A DNA stretch of 32,127 bases from contig JBOHER010000155.1 of the NCBI GenBank assembly GCA_050701115.1, forward strand, positions 1 to 32,127, read 5' to 3'. The number at the start of each line of letters is the position of its first letter. Position 1 is the stretch's first letter. Below are positions 1-6,911 of the stretch, in pieces. A program made the position numbers and the translations under genes. This DNA comes from JBOHER01 sp050701115. Its GTDB lineage: Bacteria; Actinomycetota; Actinomycetes; Mycobacteriales; Pseudonocardiaceae. The notes below the pieces were generated by a model, which was given only the letters and a program-made list of their open reading frames with translations, did no database searches and was not told the origin of the DNA.

Positions 1-32
1 CCTTCACCGTCCGAACCACAGCATCGACACTA

Positions 33-57
33 CTTGGTCAACCTTGGTTGGTCAACG
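33..57. promoter_or_regulatory. Tandem TTGGTCAAC repeat, possible operator
   Basis: The nonamer TTGGTCAAC occurs at 34-42 and again at 48-56, a 14-bp step. Each copy has a short GGT/ACC dyad of the kind bound by GntR/FadR- or TetR-type regulators of acyl-CoA genes. It lies beyond the end of the broken CoA-transferase gene and could serve a gene left of the window. Only the repeat is seen; the function is inference. Confidence 0.3.
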
Positions 58-112
58 TTAGTTCAGGATGCATCGAGATCGCGTTTGAGGACCTCGCTGC
101 GCGGTGAACGCG

Positions 113-777
113 CTACGAGGCCCACCCCGCGAGCACCTCGTCCACCCCGATCGGGTCCCGCATCGGCTCCGGCAGCCGCGCCGGGGTGCGGGAGAACCGC
201 GGGGCCGGGCCGGACTGCGCAACGCCGTCGCTGTAGACGACGGTCCCCCGCTCGGAGATGTGCGGGTGGTGCGGCGCCTCCTCCCAGCACAGCACCGGCG
301 TGGTGCAGGCGTCCAACTGCTCGAAGATCGCCGCCCACTCGTCGCGGGTCCTGGACGCGAAGGCCTTCTCGAAGGCCTCGGTCAGCACTGGGAAGCTCTT
401 CGGGTCCCGCTGTGGCGGCAGGTCCTCGGCGGACAGTTCGAGGCCACGCAGCAGGTCGGCGTAGAACTGTCCGGCCCGATACCGAGCCGCTCGGCCACCC
501 CCGGTCGGTAGCCCTCAAGCAGGACGTCGGCATGCTCGACGAGGGCCTTGAGCGTCGCGAGCCCTTCCTCGGTCTTGAGGTTGGCGTTGACCCGGCGGCG
601 CCCCGGAGCATCATTCGCGTCGGGCCATCCCAGCTGGGTGCCGCTGGGACGGTCGATGCGGACCACGTCAGCTCCGAGGTCGGCCAGGATCATGGCTGCG
701 TGCGGACGGGGACCGACTGCACCCAGCTCGATCACCCGCAGCCCTTCGAGCGGGCCGCCGTTCTCCAGTGGGCTCAT
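113..777 (-). pseudogene. CaiB/BaiF family CoA-transferase (alpha-methylacyl-CoA racemase-like), internal deletion
   Basis: Family III CoA-transferases move CoA between acyl groups or racemise 2-methylacyl-CoA. The N-terminal part (from the ATG at 775-777) is typical: GLRVIELGAVGPRPHAAMIL, then LGADVVRIDRPSG, then VLLEGYRPGVAERLGIGPD. At about 475 it jumps, with a change of frame, to a typical C-terminal part: FYADLLRGLEL, then TRDEWAAIFEQLDACTTPVL, ending in a PIGVDEVLAGW-type tail before the stop at 113. About 120 residues of a protein of roughly 360 are missing, including the segment holding the catalytic aspartate, so it cannot be active. It lies directly behind the acyl-CoA dehydrogenase remnant on the same strand, as in fatty-acid or aromatic acyl-CoA operons. 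Confidence 0.85.
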
Positions 778-1030
778 CGACTCTGTCCCTTCGACGAGCC
801 ACCAACTGGGCGGCGATCACGTTGCGCTGGATCTCGTTGGTGCCCTCGCCGAGGATCATCAGCGGGGCGTCGCGGAAGTACCGCTCGACGTCGTACTCCT
901 TGGAGAAGCCGTAGCCGCCGTGCACGCGCATGGCGTCGATCGCGATCTCCATGGCGGTATCGGAAGCGAACAACTTCGCCATGCCCGCTTCGTCCGCGCG
1001 CAGCCCCTCGTCCTTCACGCGGGCAAGGAA
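778..1030 (-). pseudogene. Acyl-CoA dehydrogenase, C-terminal remnant
   Basis: The minus-strand translation reads KDEGLRADEAGMAKLFAS, then DAMRVHGGYGFSKEYDVER, then LILGEGTNEIQRNVIA-like sequence. This is the end of an FAD-dependent acyl-CoA dehydrogenase, including the HGGYG and EGTNEIQR motifs of the C-terminal helical domain. A full enzyme has about 380 residues; only the last 80 or so are here, and no upstream part is found before the TA module. The frame also runs past the expected ATGA overlap with the CoA-transferase start at 777, which suggests a one-base frameshift near its end. Confidence 0.82.
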
Positions 1031-1040
1031 CCGAGTTGAC

Positions 1041-1069
1041 GGAGCTTATTCCAGTCAGGAATAGGCTCC
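1041..1069. terminator. Stem-loop behind the first toxin gene
   Basis: Arms GGAGCTTATTCC (1041-1052) and GGAATAGGCTCC (1058-1069) pair over 12 positions with one mismatch/wobble, around the 5-base loop AGTCA. It starts 44 bp beyond the toxin stop, in the direction of transcription. There is no T-tract, as is common in high-GC actinobacteria. It marks the boundary between the TA module and the acyl-CoA dehydrogenase scrap. Confidence 0.55.
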
Positions 1070-1112
1070 GTCGGATGTCTGCTGAGCAGGCCTTTCGCGA
1101 TGCGGGTCGTTC

Positions 1113-1472
1113 TCAGTCGGTGCTCTTGGGGTGCCCAACCCCCGCGTGCTTCAGCCACACGATGTGCTTCCCCTCGTCGAGCAAGTACCACACGCGGGCA
1201 CCCGAAGTGACCTCGATCTGCCACATCGGTAGTTCACGGCCAGCGTGCGTGCCGGTAGACAGATCGCCCCTGAGTTGGTGGTGCCGCGTAGTGGGCTTAC
1301 CGGGACCGGGGCCGGGGTTGGTGCGCATCGTCGCCCAGGCCTCATTGGTTCTTCCCGGGGCGGCATTCCCGAGTTCTTCCCAACCTTTGACGGCCTCGGT
1401 GGTGGAGTACCGGACGTCCCACTCGCTCCCGGACGGTGGCGGCGCTACGCGCTCGTTGCACTTTGGGCTCAC
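1113..1472 (-). CDS. Putative toxin of a type II TA pair (RelE/ParE-like cytotoxic translational repressor)
   Basis: This 119-residue protein resembles a group of actinobacterial proteins annotated as cytotoxic translational repressors of TA systems. Recognisable parts are an N-terminal region with a KGWEEL helix, a basic/proline-rich middle, and a C-terminal strand region reading MWQIEVTSGARVWYLLDEGK and VWLKHAGVGHPKSTD. The GARVWYLLD-VWL pattern is the RelE-fold strand pair. Its ATG overlaps the stop of the upstream gene by 4 bp (ATGA, 1469-1472), so the two are translationally coupled. The likely target is ribosome-bound mRNA, by analogy with RelE; the family assignment is from memory and the activity is inferred. 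Confidence 0.68.
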   Translation of the reverse strand: MSPKCNERVAPPPSGSEWDVRYSTTEAVKGWEELGNAAPGRTNEAWATMRTNPGPGPGKPTTRHHQLRGDLSTGTHAGRELPMWQIEVTSGARVWYLLDEGKHIVWLKHAGVGHPKSTD

Positions 1473-1951
1473 ACCGTGGCCGCCGACTCTGGTACAGCGC
1501 CCAGGTCCTCCCCGTCCGAGGTCAGGATGGACAGCAGCTCAGGATCAGCATGAACTTCGGCGGTGTGCCGCCAGGCCGCGATGACCTGGGCGGCCGGCGC
1601 AGGGTTGTCGAGGGCATCGGCGCCTTCCAGCGCGTCCACCAGCTCCACGACAAACGTGCGAACATCTTCCTTGGGCAGGAACCGTACCCATGGGAAAACC
1701 TTGGGCACGACGTCAGTAACGAGCGTGCGGACACGATCGTCGTGCTGCATCAGGGCCAAAAGCAACTTGGTTGCTGCCGAGGAGACCTCGGTGACCTGCG
1801 CTGCGCGGCTTGCCGTAGTGAGGACCAGATCTTCCTCGTTTACGCCACGGCGATGCACCCGCAGAGAACGGCTCCGCGAGCTCTCGAGCTTGCGGACGGT
1901 GTCCTTGGGCCTGTTAGACAGGTCCGAGAAGTTAACCTCTGGTGCAGTCAT
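1469..1951 (-). CDS. Putative antitoxin, partner of the downstream toxin
   Basis: A 160-residue protein starting MTAPEVNFSDLSNRPKDTV, which looks like a Phd-type N-terminus (short strand, then a helix that sets up the operator-binding dimer). LRVHRRGVNEEDLVLTTASR follows, and then an all-alpha C-terminal part with VFPWVRFLPKEDVRTFVVEL and VIAAWRHTAEVHADPELL. I recall the same layout in actinobacterial antitoxins about twice the size of ordinary Phd proteins. It would neutralise the toxin encoded just downstream and repress its own promoter, where two palindromes lie within 25 bp of the ATG. It is transcribed away from the DDAH/ABC operon. Confidence 0.65.
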   Translation of the reverse strand: MTAPEVNFSDLSNRPKDTVRKLESSRSRSLRVHRRGVNEEDLVLTTASRAAQVTEVSSAATKLLLALMQHDDRVRTLVTDVVPKVFPWVRFLPKEDVRTFVVELVDALEGADALDNPAPAAQVIAAWRHTAEVHADPELLSILTSDGEDLGAVPESAATV

Positions 1952-1974
1952 ACTTTAAAAGTAGTTGCAAACTA
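1952..1974. promoter_or_regulatory. Overlapping palindromes at the first TA promoter
   Basis: Directly before the antitoxin ATG lie ACTTTAAAAGT (1952-1962, arms ACTTT/AAAGT) and TAGTTGCAAACTA (1962-1974, arms TAGTT/AACTA). They are AT-rich in GC-rich surroundings and sit where an autorepressing antitoxin would bind. The leader is too short for a clear ribosome binding site, so the transcript may be nearly leaderless. Confidence 0.45.
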
Positions 1975-1997
1975 TCTCGGCGCAAGCGTTGAACTAC

Positions 1998-2049
1998 TGC
2001 GGCTGTCCGCCAACCCCGTTGTCGCCGCTGCCGCCTGGGGCTACATCTG
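1998..2049 (+). repeat. 52-bp exact copy of part of the ABC permease gene
   Basis: The 52 bases at 1998-2049 are identical to 4402-4453 inside the permease gene, in the same orientation. They encode the permease segment MRLSANPVVAAAAWGYIW minus its ends. Similarity stops abruptly on both sides. Such a match at 100% identity means a recent partial duplication or a copy left by recombination 2.4 kb away. Confidence 0.92.
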
Positions 2050-2088
2050 CGAGCTCGTCGAGCCGCCCGCCGGGGACAGCGGCGATGA

Positions 2089-2229
2089 ACGTGCCTCGGG
2101 GCCGCCCAACTGGAGCACGCCGAGCTGGAAGACCAACTGGACACCAAGGGCCGCGAGCTGTTGCGCCAACTGCTGCAGGACCATCTCGACCTGCGCGCCC
2201 AGCGGGAGACTCGTTGCACGGCTGGGTAA
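2089..2229 (+). pseudogene. ISKra4-family transposase N-terminal scrap
   Basis: In the frame that ends at the TAA 2227-2229 the translation is QLEHAELEDQLDTKGRELLR followed by QLLQDHLDLRAQRETR. This resembles the N-terminal helical segment of ISKra4-type transposases, where a D-x-x-GRxLxRxLLQDHLDLRA pattern is usual. Only about 40 residues of some 450 remain; an in-frame TGA lies just upstream (2086-2088) and no DDE residues are present. It adjoins the duplicated permease fragment, so an insertion element may have taken part in the local rearrangement. The stretch 2230-2386 holds nothing I recognise. Confidence 0.5.
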
Positions 2230-2386
2230 CGCTGTTCGTCGTCGGCACCTCGCTGTTGCTCGGGGTCGCACCCTGCGGAAATGCAATGGGTCTGCTTCAA
2301 ACCCTATTGACGTACAGGGCATCGGCCCCTACCCTCCGAGAATGGCTCCAGCACAGACCCAAATGGCTTCCTCCGGGGTGCGGTCG

Positions 2387-3214
2387 ATGACTGCACCGCT
2401 GCGCCGGGTGCTCCTTCGCCGGCCATCAGTCACCGGGGACTTTCACGCCGCTGACTGGCGGCGACCGAGTCCCGATGCACTGGTCAGCCAGCACGACCAG
2501 TTCGCTGAGCTGCTGACCGACCTCGGCTGTCAGGTGCTCCTGGCCGAGGCACTCGACGGGCTCGTCGACGCCTGCTATACCCGCGACCCCGGGATCGTCA
2601 CCGGTCGCGGCGCGATCCTGTTCCAGATGGCCAAACCCGCACGCAAACCGGAGCCAGAGGCCCTCGGCGAGGCCATGGAGAGCGCCGGGGTCCCGGTGAT
2701 CGCCCGCCTCGACGCGGCGGCATGCGCGGACGGCGGCGACTTCGTCTGGCTGGACGAGGACACGCTGCTGGTCGGCCGGTCGTATCGCACGAACGCGGCG
2801 GCGGTGCGGCAGTTGCGAGCCATCCTCGCCGAGGAGGATGTGCGCGTTATACCGGTCGACCTGCCGCACGACCGAGGGCCCCACCACGTGCTGCACCTGA
2901 TGTCGTTCCTCTCCCCACTGGCGGATGACCTCGCCGCGGTCTACCAGCCGCTCGCACCGGTGTCGCTGCTGGAAGCTCTCGACGACTGGGGCATCACGGT
3001 CGTGCCCATCGACCACGACGAGTACCTGACGATGGCCTGCAACATCCTGCCCGTCCGCCCACGGGTTCTCGTCATGGTCGACGGCAACGCTCGCACCAGG
3101 GCAGCGCTCGAGGCCCAGGGTTGCGAGGTCCACGTGTACGACGGAAGCGATATCTCGATCAAGGGCGACGGGGGTCCCACCTGCCTCACCCAACCTCTGT
3201 GGAGGGCACCATGA
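2387..3214 (+). CDS. ddaH: Dimethylarginine dimethylaminohydrolase-like guanidino hydrolase
   Basis: A 275-residue member of the amidinotransferase / arginine deiminase superfamily. DDAH hydrolyses N-omega-methylated arginines to citrulline plus methylamines by a covalent thiouronium intermediate on a cysteine. The pattern is complete: YTRDPG near residues 64-69, GGD at 116-118, catalytic His170 in HVLHLMSFLSPLADD, and nucleophile Cys266 in GGPTCLTQPL at the C-terminus. The start MTAPLRR at 2387 fits the family; ATG 2342 would add 15 unmatched residues. The stop overlaps the next ATG (ATGA, 3211-3214), so it is translationally coupled to an amino-acid-type ABC transporter. Substrate could be methylarginine or another guanidine; an ornithine-forming or deiminase role is possible. 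Confidence 0.8.
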   Translation: MTAPLRRVLLRRPSVTGDFHAADWRRPSPDALVSQHDQFAELLTDLGCQVLLAEALDGLVDACYTRDPGIVTGRGAILFQMAKPARKPEPEALGEAMESAGVPVIARLDAAACADGGDFVWLDEDTLLVGRSYRTNAAAVRQLRAILAEEDVRVIPVDLPHDRGPHHVLHLMSFLSPLADDLAAVYQPLAPVSLLEALDDWGITVVPIDHDEYLTMACNILPVRPRVLVMVDGNARTRAALEAQGCEVHVYDGSDISIKGDGGPTCLTQPLWRAP

Positions 3215-4131
3215 GCGCGCTCACGCGCATAACGGCCGGTCTCGCGCTTTTCGCGCTTGTCGCCTGCGGAGGAGCCACGGGCACCGGCGGACCGGCCGAG
3301 CGGTCCGATCGGGACACTGCCTCCGCCGCCACCACGACAGCCGACATCGAACTGGCGAAGCTGCTTCCCGAGGAGATCGCCTCCCGGGGCACCCTGACGC
3401 TCGCGACCGACGCGCAGTACCCGCCCAACGAGTTCGTCGCAGAGGACGGTAAGACCCTCATCGGCTGGGACATCGAACTCGGCGAGGCGGTCGCGGCCAA
3501 GCTCGGCCTCGAACCGGAGTGGACCAACATCCGCTTCGACGGCATCATCCCCGGCCTGGAGGCCGGCAAGTACGACCTCGGCATCGCATCGTTCTCGGTC
3601 ACCGAGGACCGTTTGAAGAGCGTCGACTTCGTCAGCTACTTCACCGCGCCGGGGACGGGCCTGCTGGTCAAGAAGGGCAACCCGGCCGGCCTGGGCTTCG
3701 GTGACGACAAGCTGTGCGGCACCCGCCTGGCGGCGGCAAAGGGCACCATCCAGGTGGATTTGATCAAGCAGTACTCCACGGACTGCATCAGCAAGGGCAA
3801 GCCGGGCGTGGTCGACGGCGGGCAGGCCTTCGCCGCACAGAACGACGCGGTCCTGGCGGTGCAGAGCAACCGCACCGACGCCATGCTCGCCGACGCACCG
3901 GTGGCCGCCTACCTCGCCAAGGAGACCGGCGGATCCCTGGAGGTGGCGGAATACGACGACGAGCGGGCGACCTACGGCATCGCGATGACGAAGAATCGGG
4001 GCACACTCGACGAGGCCGTCCAGCGCGCGGTCATGGCGCTGATCGCGGACGGCACCTATCGGAAGATCCTCGACAAGTGGGGGCAGGGCGACGGCGCGAT
4101 CACCGAACCGGTCGTCAACGGAACCTCGTGA
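3211..4131 (+). CDS. ABC transporter substrate-binding lipoprotein, polar amino-acid family (family 3)
   Basis: A 306-residue protein with a lipoprotein signal: hydrophobic LTRITAGLALFALVACGG, with Cys at the lipobox end. The mature part shows the family 3 extracellular solute-binding fold: GTLTLATDAQYPPNEF, GWDIELGEAVAAKLGL, FDGIIPGLEAGKYDLGIAS and ERLKSVDF-like sequence. Near the end are EYDDERATYGIAMTKNRGTL and IADGTYRKILDKWG. It would capture the substrate outside the membrane and hand it to the permease encoded next. It is coupled to the hydrolase gene before it (4-bp overlap) and to the permease gene after it (1-bp overlap). The neighbouring DDAH suggests arginine-like or methylarginine ligands; this is inference. 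Confidence 0.9.
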   Translation: MSALTRITAGLALFALVACGGATGTGGPAERSDRDTASAATTTADIELAKLLPEEIASRGTLTLATDAQYPPNEFVAEDGKTLIGWDIELGEAVAAKLGLEPEWTNIRFDGIIPGLEAGKYDLGIASFSVTEDRLKSVDFVSYFTAPGTGLLVKKGNPAGLGFGDDKLCGTRLAAAKGTIQVDLIKQYSTDCISKGKPGVVDGGQAFAAQNDAVLAVQSNRTDAMLADAPVAAYLAKETGGSLEVAEYDDERATYGIAMTKNRGTLDEAVQRAVMALIADGTYRKILDKWGQGDGAITEPVVNGTS

Positions 4132-5030
4132 TGACCGCCGCCACCACGACCGAGGAGCGGTCGGCGGCGGTCCTCACGACGGTGCCCGCCCGGCACGCCG
4201 GCCGTTGGCTCGCCGCCCTGATCATCGTGGTGCTCGGCGTGCTGTTCGCGCACTCGGTGATCACCAATCCCCACTTTCGCTGGGATGTCGTCGGAGAGTA
4301 TCTCACCTCCGAACAGATCCTGATCGGCCTGCGCAACACGCTTCAGCTGACCGTGCTCGCAATGGTGATCGGCGTGGTGCTCGGCGTGGTGCTCGCGGTG
4401 ATGCGGCTGTCCGCCAACCCCGTTGTCGCCGCTGCCGCCTGGGGCTACATCTGGTTCTTCCGCGGCACGCCGCTGCTGGTCCAGCTGATCTTCTGGTTCA
4501 ACATCAGCGCGCTCTACCCGTCGATCGCGCTCGGACCGATGGAACTGGACGCCAACCGGCTCATCACACCCTTCCTCGCGGCGATTCTGGGGCTCGGGCT
4601 CAACGAGGCGGCCTACATGGCCGAGATCGTGCGCGGCGGACTCCTGTCAGTGGACCGGGGCCAGACCGAGGCCGCGAAGTCGCTCGGCATGACGCCGCTA
4701 CGGACGTTGCGCCGCATCGTGCTGCCCCAGGCGATGCGGGTGATCATTCCGCCGACGGGCAACCAGACCATCAACATGCTCAAGACCACGTCGTTGGTGA
4801 GCGTGCTGGCCTACACCGAACTGCTCTACGCCGCCCAGCTCATCTATGCCCGCACCTACGAAACGATCCCGCTGCTCATCGTCGTCAGCATCTGGTACGT
4901 CATGGTCACCTCGATACTCACCGCGGGCCAGTACTACATGGAGCGGCACTTCGGTCGCGGCTCCACCCATGAGCTCCCCCGCACCCCGCTGCAACGACTT
5001 CGTCGATCCCTGACTGGGAGGCCACGGTGA
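4131..5030 (+). CDS. ABC transporter permease, polar amino-acid type (HisM/GlnP family)
   Basis: A 299-residue integral membrane protein. After a long N-terminal tail come a first membrane segment (LAALIIVVLGVLFAHSVI), the HisMQ signature start LIGLRNTLQLTVLAMVIGVVLG, further helices with FFRGTPLLVQLIFWF, and the ATPase-contacting EAA loop (EAAKSLGMTPLRTLRRIVLP). The C-terminal helices end near YYMERHFGRG. One permease gene suffices if it homodimerises. The ATG at 4131 overlaps the TGA of the binding protein by one base; a GTG at 4128 is an alternative. A 52-bp stretch of this gene (4402-4453) is copied exactly at 1998-2049. Confidence 0.9.
   Translation: MTAATTTEERSAAVLTTVPARHAGRWLAALIIVVLGVLFAHSVITNPHFRWDVVGEYLTSEQILIGLRNTLQLTVLAMVIGVVLGVVLAVMRLSANPVVAAAAWGYIWFFRGTPLLVQLIFWFNISALYPSIALGPMELDANRLITPFLAAILGLGLNEAAYMAEIVRGGLLSVDRGQTEAAKSLGMTPLRTLRRIVLPQAMRVIIPPTGNQTINMLKTTSLVSVLAYTELLYAAQLIYARTYETIPLLIVVSIWYVMVTSILTAGQYYMERHFGRGSTHELPRTPLQRLRRSLTGRPR
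4402..4453 (+). repeat. Source copy of the 52-bp repeat, inside the permease gene
   Basis: Identical to 1998-2049 in the same orientation. This copy sits in a continuous, family-typical reading frame, so it is the parent and the upstream copy is the derivative. Confidence 0.92.
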
Positions 5031-5788
5031 ACACCATGGTGCTGGCCGAAGGGGTCGCCAAGCGCTTCGGCCGTCTCGAGGTCCTGCGCGGCATCGGTCT
5101 CGAAGTCCGCGGCGGTGAGGTGATGTGCATCATCGGGCCGTCGGGATCCGGAAAATCCACGTTCCTGCGTTGTATCAATCATCTGGAGAAACTCGACGCC
5201 GGCCGGATCTGGGTGAACGGGAAGCTGGTGGGGTACCGCCAGGTCGGCGACAAGCTGCATGAGCTGGGCGAGGCGGAGGCCGCCGCACAGCGTCGCGGCA
5301 TCGGCATGGTGTTCCAGCGTTTCAACCTCTTCCCGCACATGACCGCCGTGGACAACGTCATGGAAGCACCGGTGCAGGTCAAGCACGAACGGCGCGCTCA
5401 AGCACGGGAACGCGCGCACGAACTGCTCACCAGGGTGGGTCTCGCGGACAAGGCCGACGTCTATCCCGCCCGGTTGTCCGGGGGGCAACAACAGCGGGTC
5501 GCCATCGCCCGGGCGCTCGCGATGCGGCCGGCGCTGATGCTGTTCGACGAACCCACATCGGCCCTCGATCCCGAACTCGTCGGGGAGGTGCTCGACGTCA
5601 TGCGCGACCTGGCCCGCGATGGCATGACGATGATCGTGGTCACCCACGAGATGGGTTTCGCCCGTGAAGTCGGGGACTCCCTGGTGTTCATGGACGGCGG
5701 AACAGTCGTCGAAACCGGTCCCCCGCGCGAGGTCCTCGCCAACCCCCAGCACGAGCGGACGAAGGCGTTCCTGTCCAAGGTCTTCTAG
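5027..5788 (+). CDS. ABC transporter ATPase, polar amino-acid type
   Basis: A 253-residue nucleotide-binding subunit of the GlnQ/HisP group, powering import by the permease and binding protein upstream. Visible motifs in order: Walker A GPSGSGKST, Q-loop FQRFNLFPHMTAVDNV, signature LSGGQQQRVAIARALA, Walker B ALMLFDEPTSALDPE and switch histidine in VVTHEMGFAREV. The GTG start at 5027 overlaps the permease stop (GTGA, 5027-5030). An insert of about 20 residues (GKLVGYRQVGDKLHELGEAE) between Walker A and the Q-loop is seen in some family members. ATG 5036 is a less likely start. Confidence 0.92.
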   Translation: MNTMVLAEGVAKRFGRLEVLRGIGLEVRGGEVMCIIGPSGSGKSTFLRCINHLEKLDAGRIWVNGKLVGYRQVGDKLHELGEAEAAAQRRGIGMVFQRFNLFPHMTAVDNVMEAPVQVKHERRAQARERAHELLTRVGLADKADVYPARLSGGQQQRVAIARALAMRPALMLFDEPTSALDPELVGEVLDVMRDLARDGMTMIVVTHEMGFAREVGDSLVFMDGGTVVETGPPREVLANPQHERTKAFLSKVF

Positions 5789-5801
5789 AGTGCTCCTCAC
5801 C

Positions 5802-6530
5802 ATGACCAACGTGCTCGGCCCGCGGCTGTCCTCCGTTGAGGCGGTGGCCGACGTGCTCCGCCGCCGTATCGCACTGGGCGGGTTCCCGCCCGGCTCCCGG
5901 CTGCCTACCGAGCGGGAGCTCGCCGCCATGCTCGGGGTCGGCCGCAACACCGTGCGCGAGGCGATCCGCACCCTTGGCGACGAAGGACTGGTCAGCACGA
6001 CGCGGGGCCGCACCGGCGGCAGCCGGGTCACCGCGCCGAGCCCGCCTGCCGGCCGGGCGGATGTCGCGGCGAAGTTCTCCGCGCAACTGCGCGACTACAT
6101 GGAATACCGGATGGCAGTTGAGCCCGAAGCCGCCCGCCTGGCCGCCCAACGGGCAAGTGTGGCGCAGCGACGCAGGCTGACCGAGCTTCTGGACGAGCCG
6201 GTGACCGACGTAGCCACCTACCACCGGATCGACACGGAGTTCCACCTGCAGCTCGCGCACGCCTCGGGCAACCCCGTGCTGGCCGACGCGGTCACCCGCG
6301 CACGCGAGGAGATGTTCATCCACGGCAACGCCCTGTGGCTGCTGTCGGACTGGGCCACGGTGTACTCGGCAGAGCAATCCGTGAACGAGGTCTTCCGCGC
6401 CGAGCACCGGGTGATCGCCCGTGCGGTGGCCGATGGCGACGCCGCGGCAGCCGAACGCGCCATGCGGGCCCATCTCACCGAAGCAGGCGAGCAGTTCGAG
6501 CGCCTGCTGTCCCGACTCGCCGGGCAGTAG
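5802..6530 (+). CDS. GntR/FadR-family transcriptional regulator
   Basis: A 242-residue regulator. The N-terminal winged helix covers residues 8-75 or so: LRRRIALGGFPPGSRLPTER, then ELAAMLGVGRNTVREAIRTL and the wing GLVSTTRGRTGGSRV. The C-terminal part is an FCD ligand-binding domain with EYRMAVEPEAARLAA, DTEFHLQLAHASGNPVL and EHRVIARAVADGD; the D, H and H residues fit the usual metal-binding set. It follows the ATPase stop after 13 bp and so is probably the last gene of the hydrolase/transporter operon, sensing its substrate. A GTG at 5790 could add four residues. A GC-rich hairpin follows the stop. Confidence 0.88.
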   Translation: MTNVLGPRLSSVEAVADVLRRRIALGGFPPGSRLPTERELAAMLGVGRNTVREAIRTLGDEGLVSTTRGRTGGSRVTAPSPPAGRADVAAKFSAQLRDYMEYRMAVEPEAARLAAQRASVAQRRRLTELLDEPVTDVATYHRIDTEFHLQLAHASGNPVLADAVTRAREEMFIHGNALWLLSDWATVYSAEQSVNEVFRAEHRVIARAVADGDAAAAERAMRAHLTEAGEQFERLLSRLAGQ

Positions 6531-6548
6531 CGGCCGGATGATGACGTT

Positions 6549-6564
6549 GCCGGGCGAACCCGGC
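6549..6564 (+). terminator. GC-rich hairpin after the GntR gene
   Basis: GCCGGG and CCCGGC pair perfectly around a CGAA tetraloop, 18 bp past the regulator stop. It separates this operon from the convergent TA module. There is no T-tract. Confidence 0.5.
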
Positions 6565-6638
6565 GGCAGCGCTCGACGCCGCGCATCGCCGGACATGACC
6601 GGCTCGTCTCGGTCGGGTCTTCTCGGCAGCCGCGGGTG

Positions 6639-6911
6639 TCAGCTCGGCCGGTAGGCCTCGGCCCGGTGAGCCACGCGCACGATGAGCACGGTGTGGGTGG
6701 GCTCGTCTATGCGGATGAGCACACGGTAGTCGCCGCGTCGGGCACTGCGGCACTCGGCGAGATGCCCCGTGAGGGGCTTGCTGACCCGGTTGGGGTTGTC
6801 GGCGACCGCAGTGGTGATGAACTCGATGATCGCGGCCGCGACCTTGGCTGGTAGTCGGTGCAGACCCCGCCGGGCCTCGCTGGCAACCGAGATCCGGTAC
6901 AGCTCCGTCAC
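6639..6911 (-). CDS. relE: RelE-family toxin (RelG-like)
   Basis: A 90-residue RelE/ParE-fold protein: YRISVASEARRGLHRLPAKV, AAIIEFI, NRVSKPLTGHLAE, SARRGDYRVLIRIDE and VLIVRVAHRAEAYRPS. The conserved lysine/arginine positions of the mRNA-interferase group (LPAKV, KPL, SARRGDYR) are kept. RelE toxins cut mRNA in the ribosomal A site. It overlaps the antitoxin stop by 4 bp (6908-6911). The closest pair I recall is Mycobacterium tuberculosis RelFG (Rv2865/Rv2866). Confidence 0.88.
   Translation of the reverse strand: MTELYRISVASEARRGLHRLPAKVAAAIIEFITTAVADNPNRVSKPLTGHLAECRSARRGDYRVLIRIDEPTHTVLIVRVAHRAEAYRPS

Noticed and set aside
34..1584. Long open plus-strand frame of 516 codons
   Set aside because: It is arginine/proline-rich, matches no family, and lies opposite the CoA-transferase, dehydrogenase and toxin sequences; a GC-driven shadow.
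1436..2386. Plus-strand extension of the DDAH frame by about 300 codons
   Set aside because: It crosses the antitoxin on the other strand and the duplicated permease fragment; family sequence begins only at 2387.
4934..6596. Long minus-strand frames opposite the ATPase and GntR genes
   Set aside because: The plus strand has complete ABC and GntR motifs; the minus frames are His/Arg-rich with no motif.
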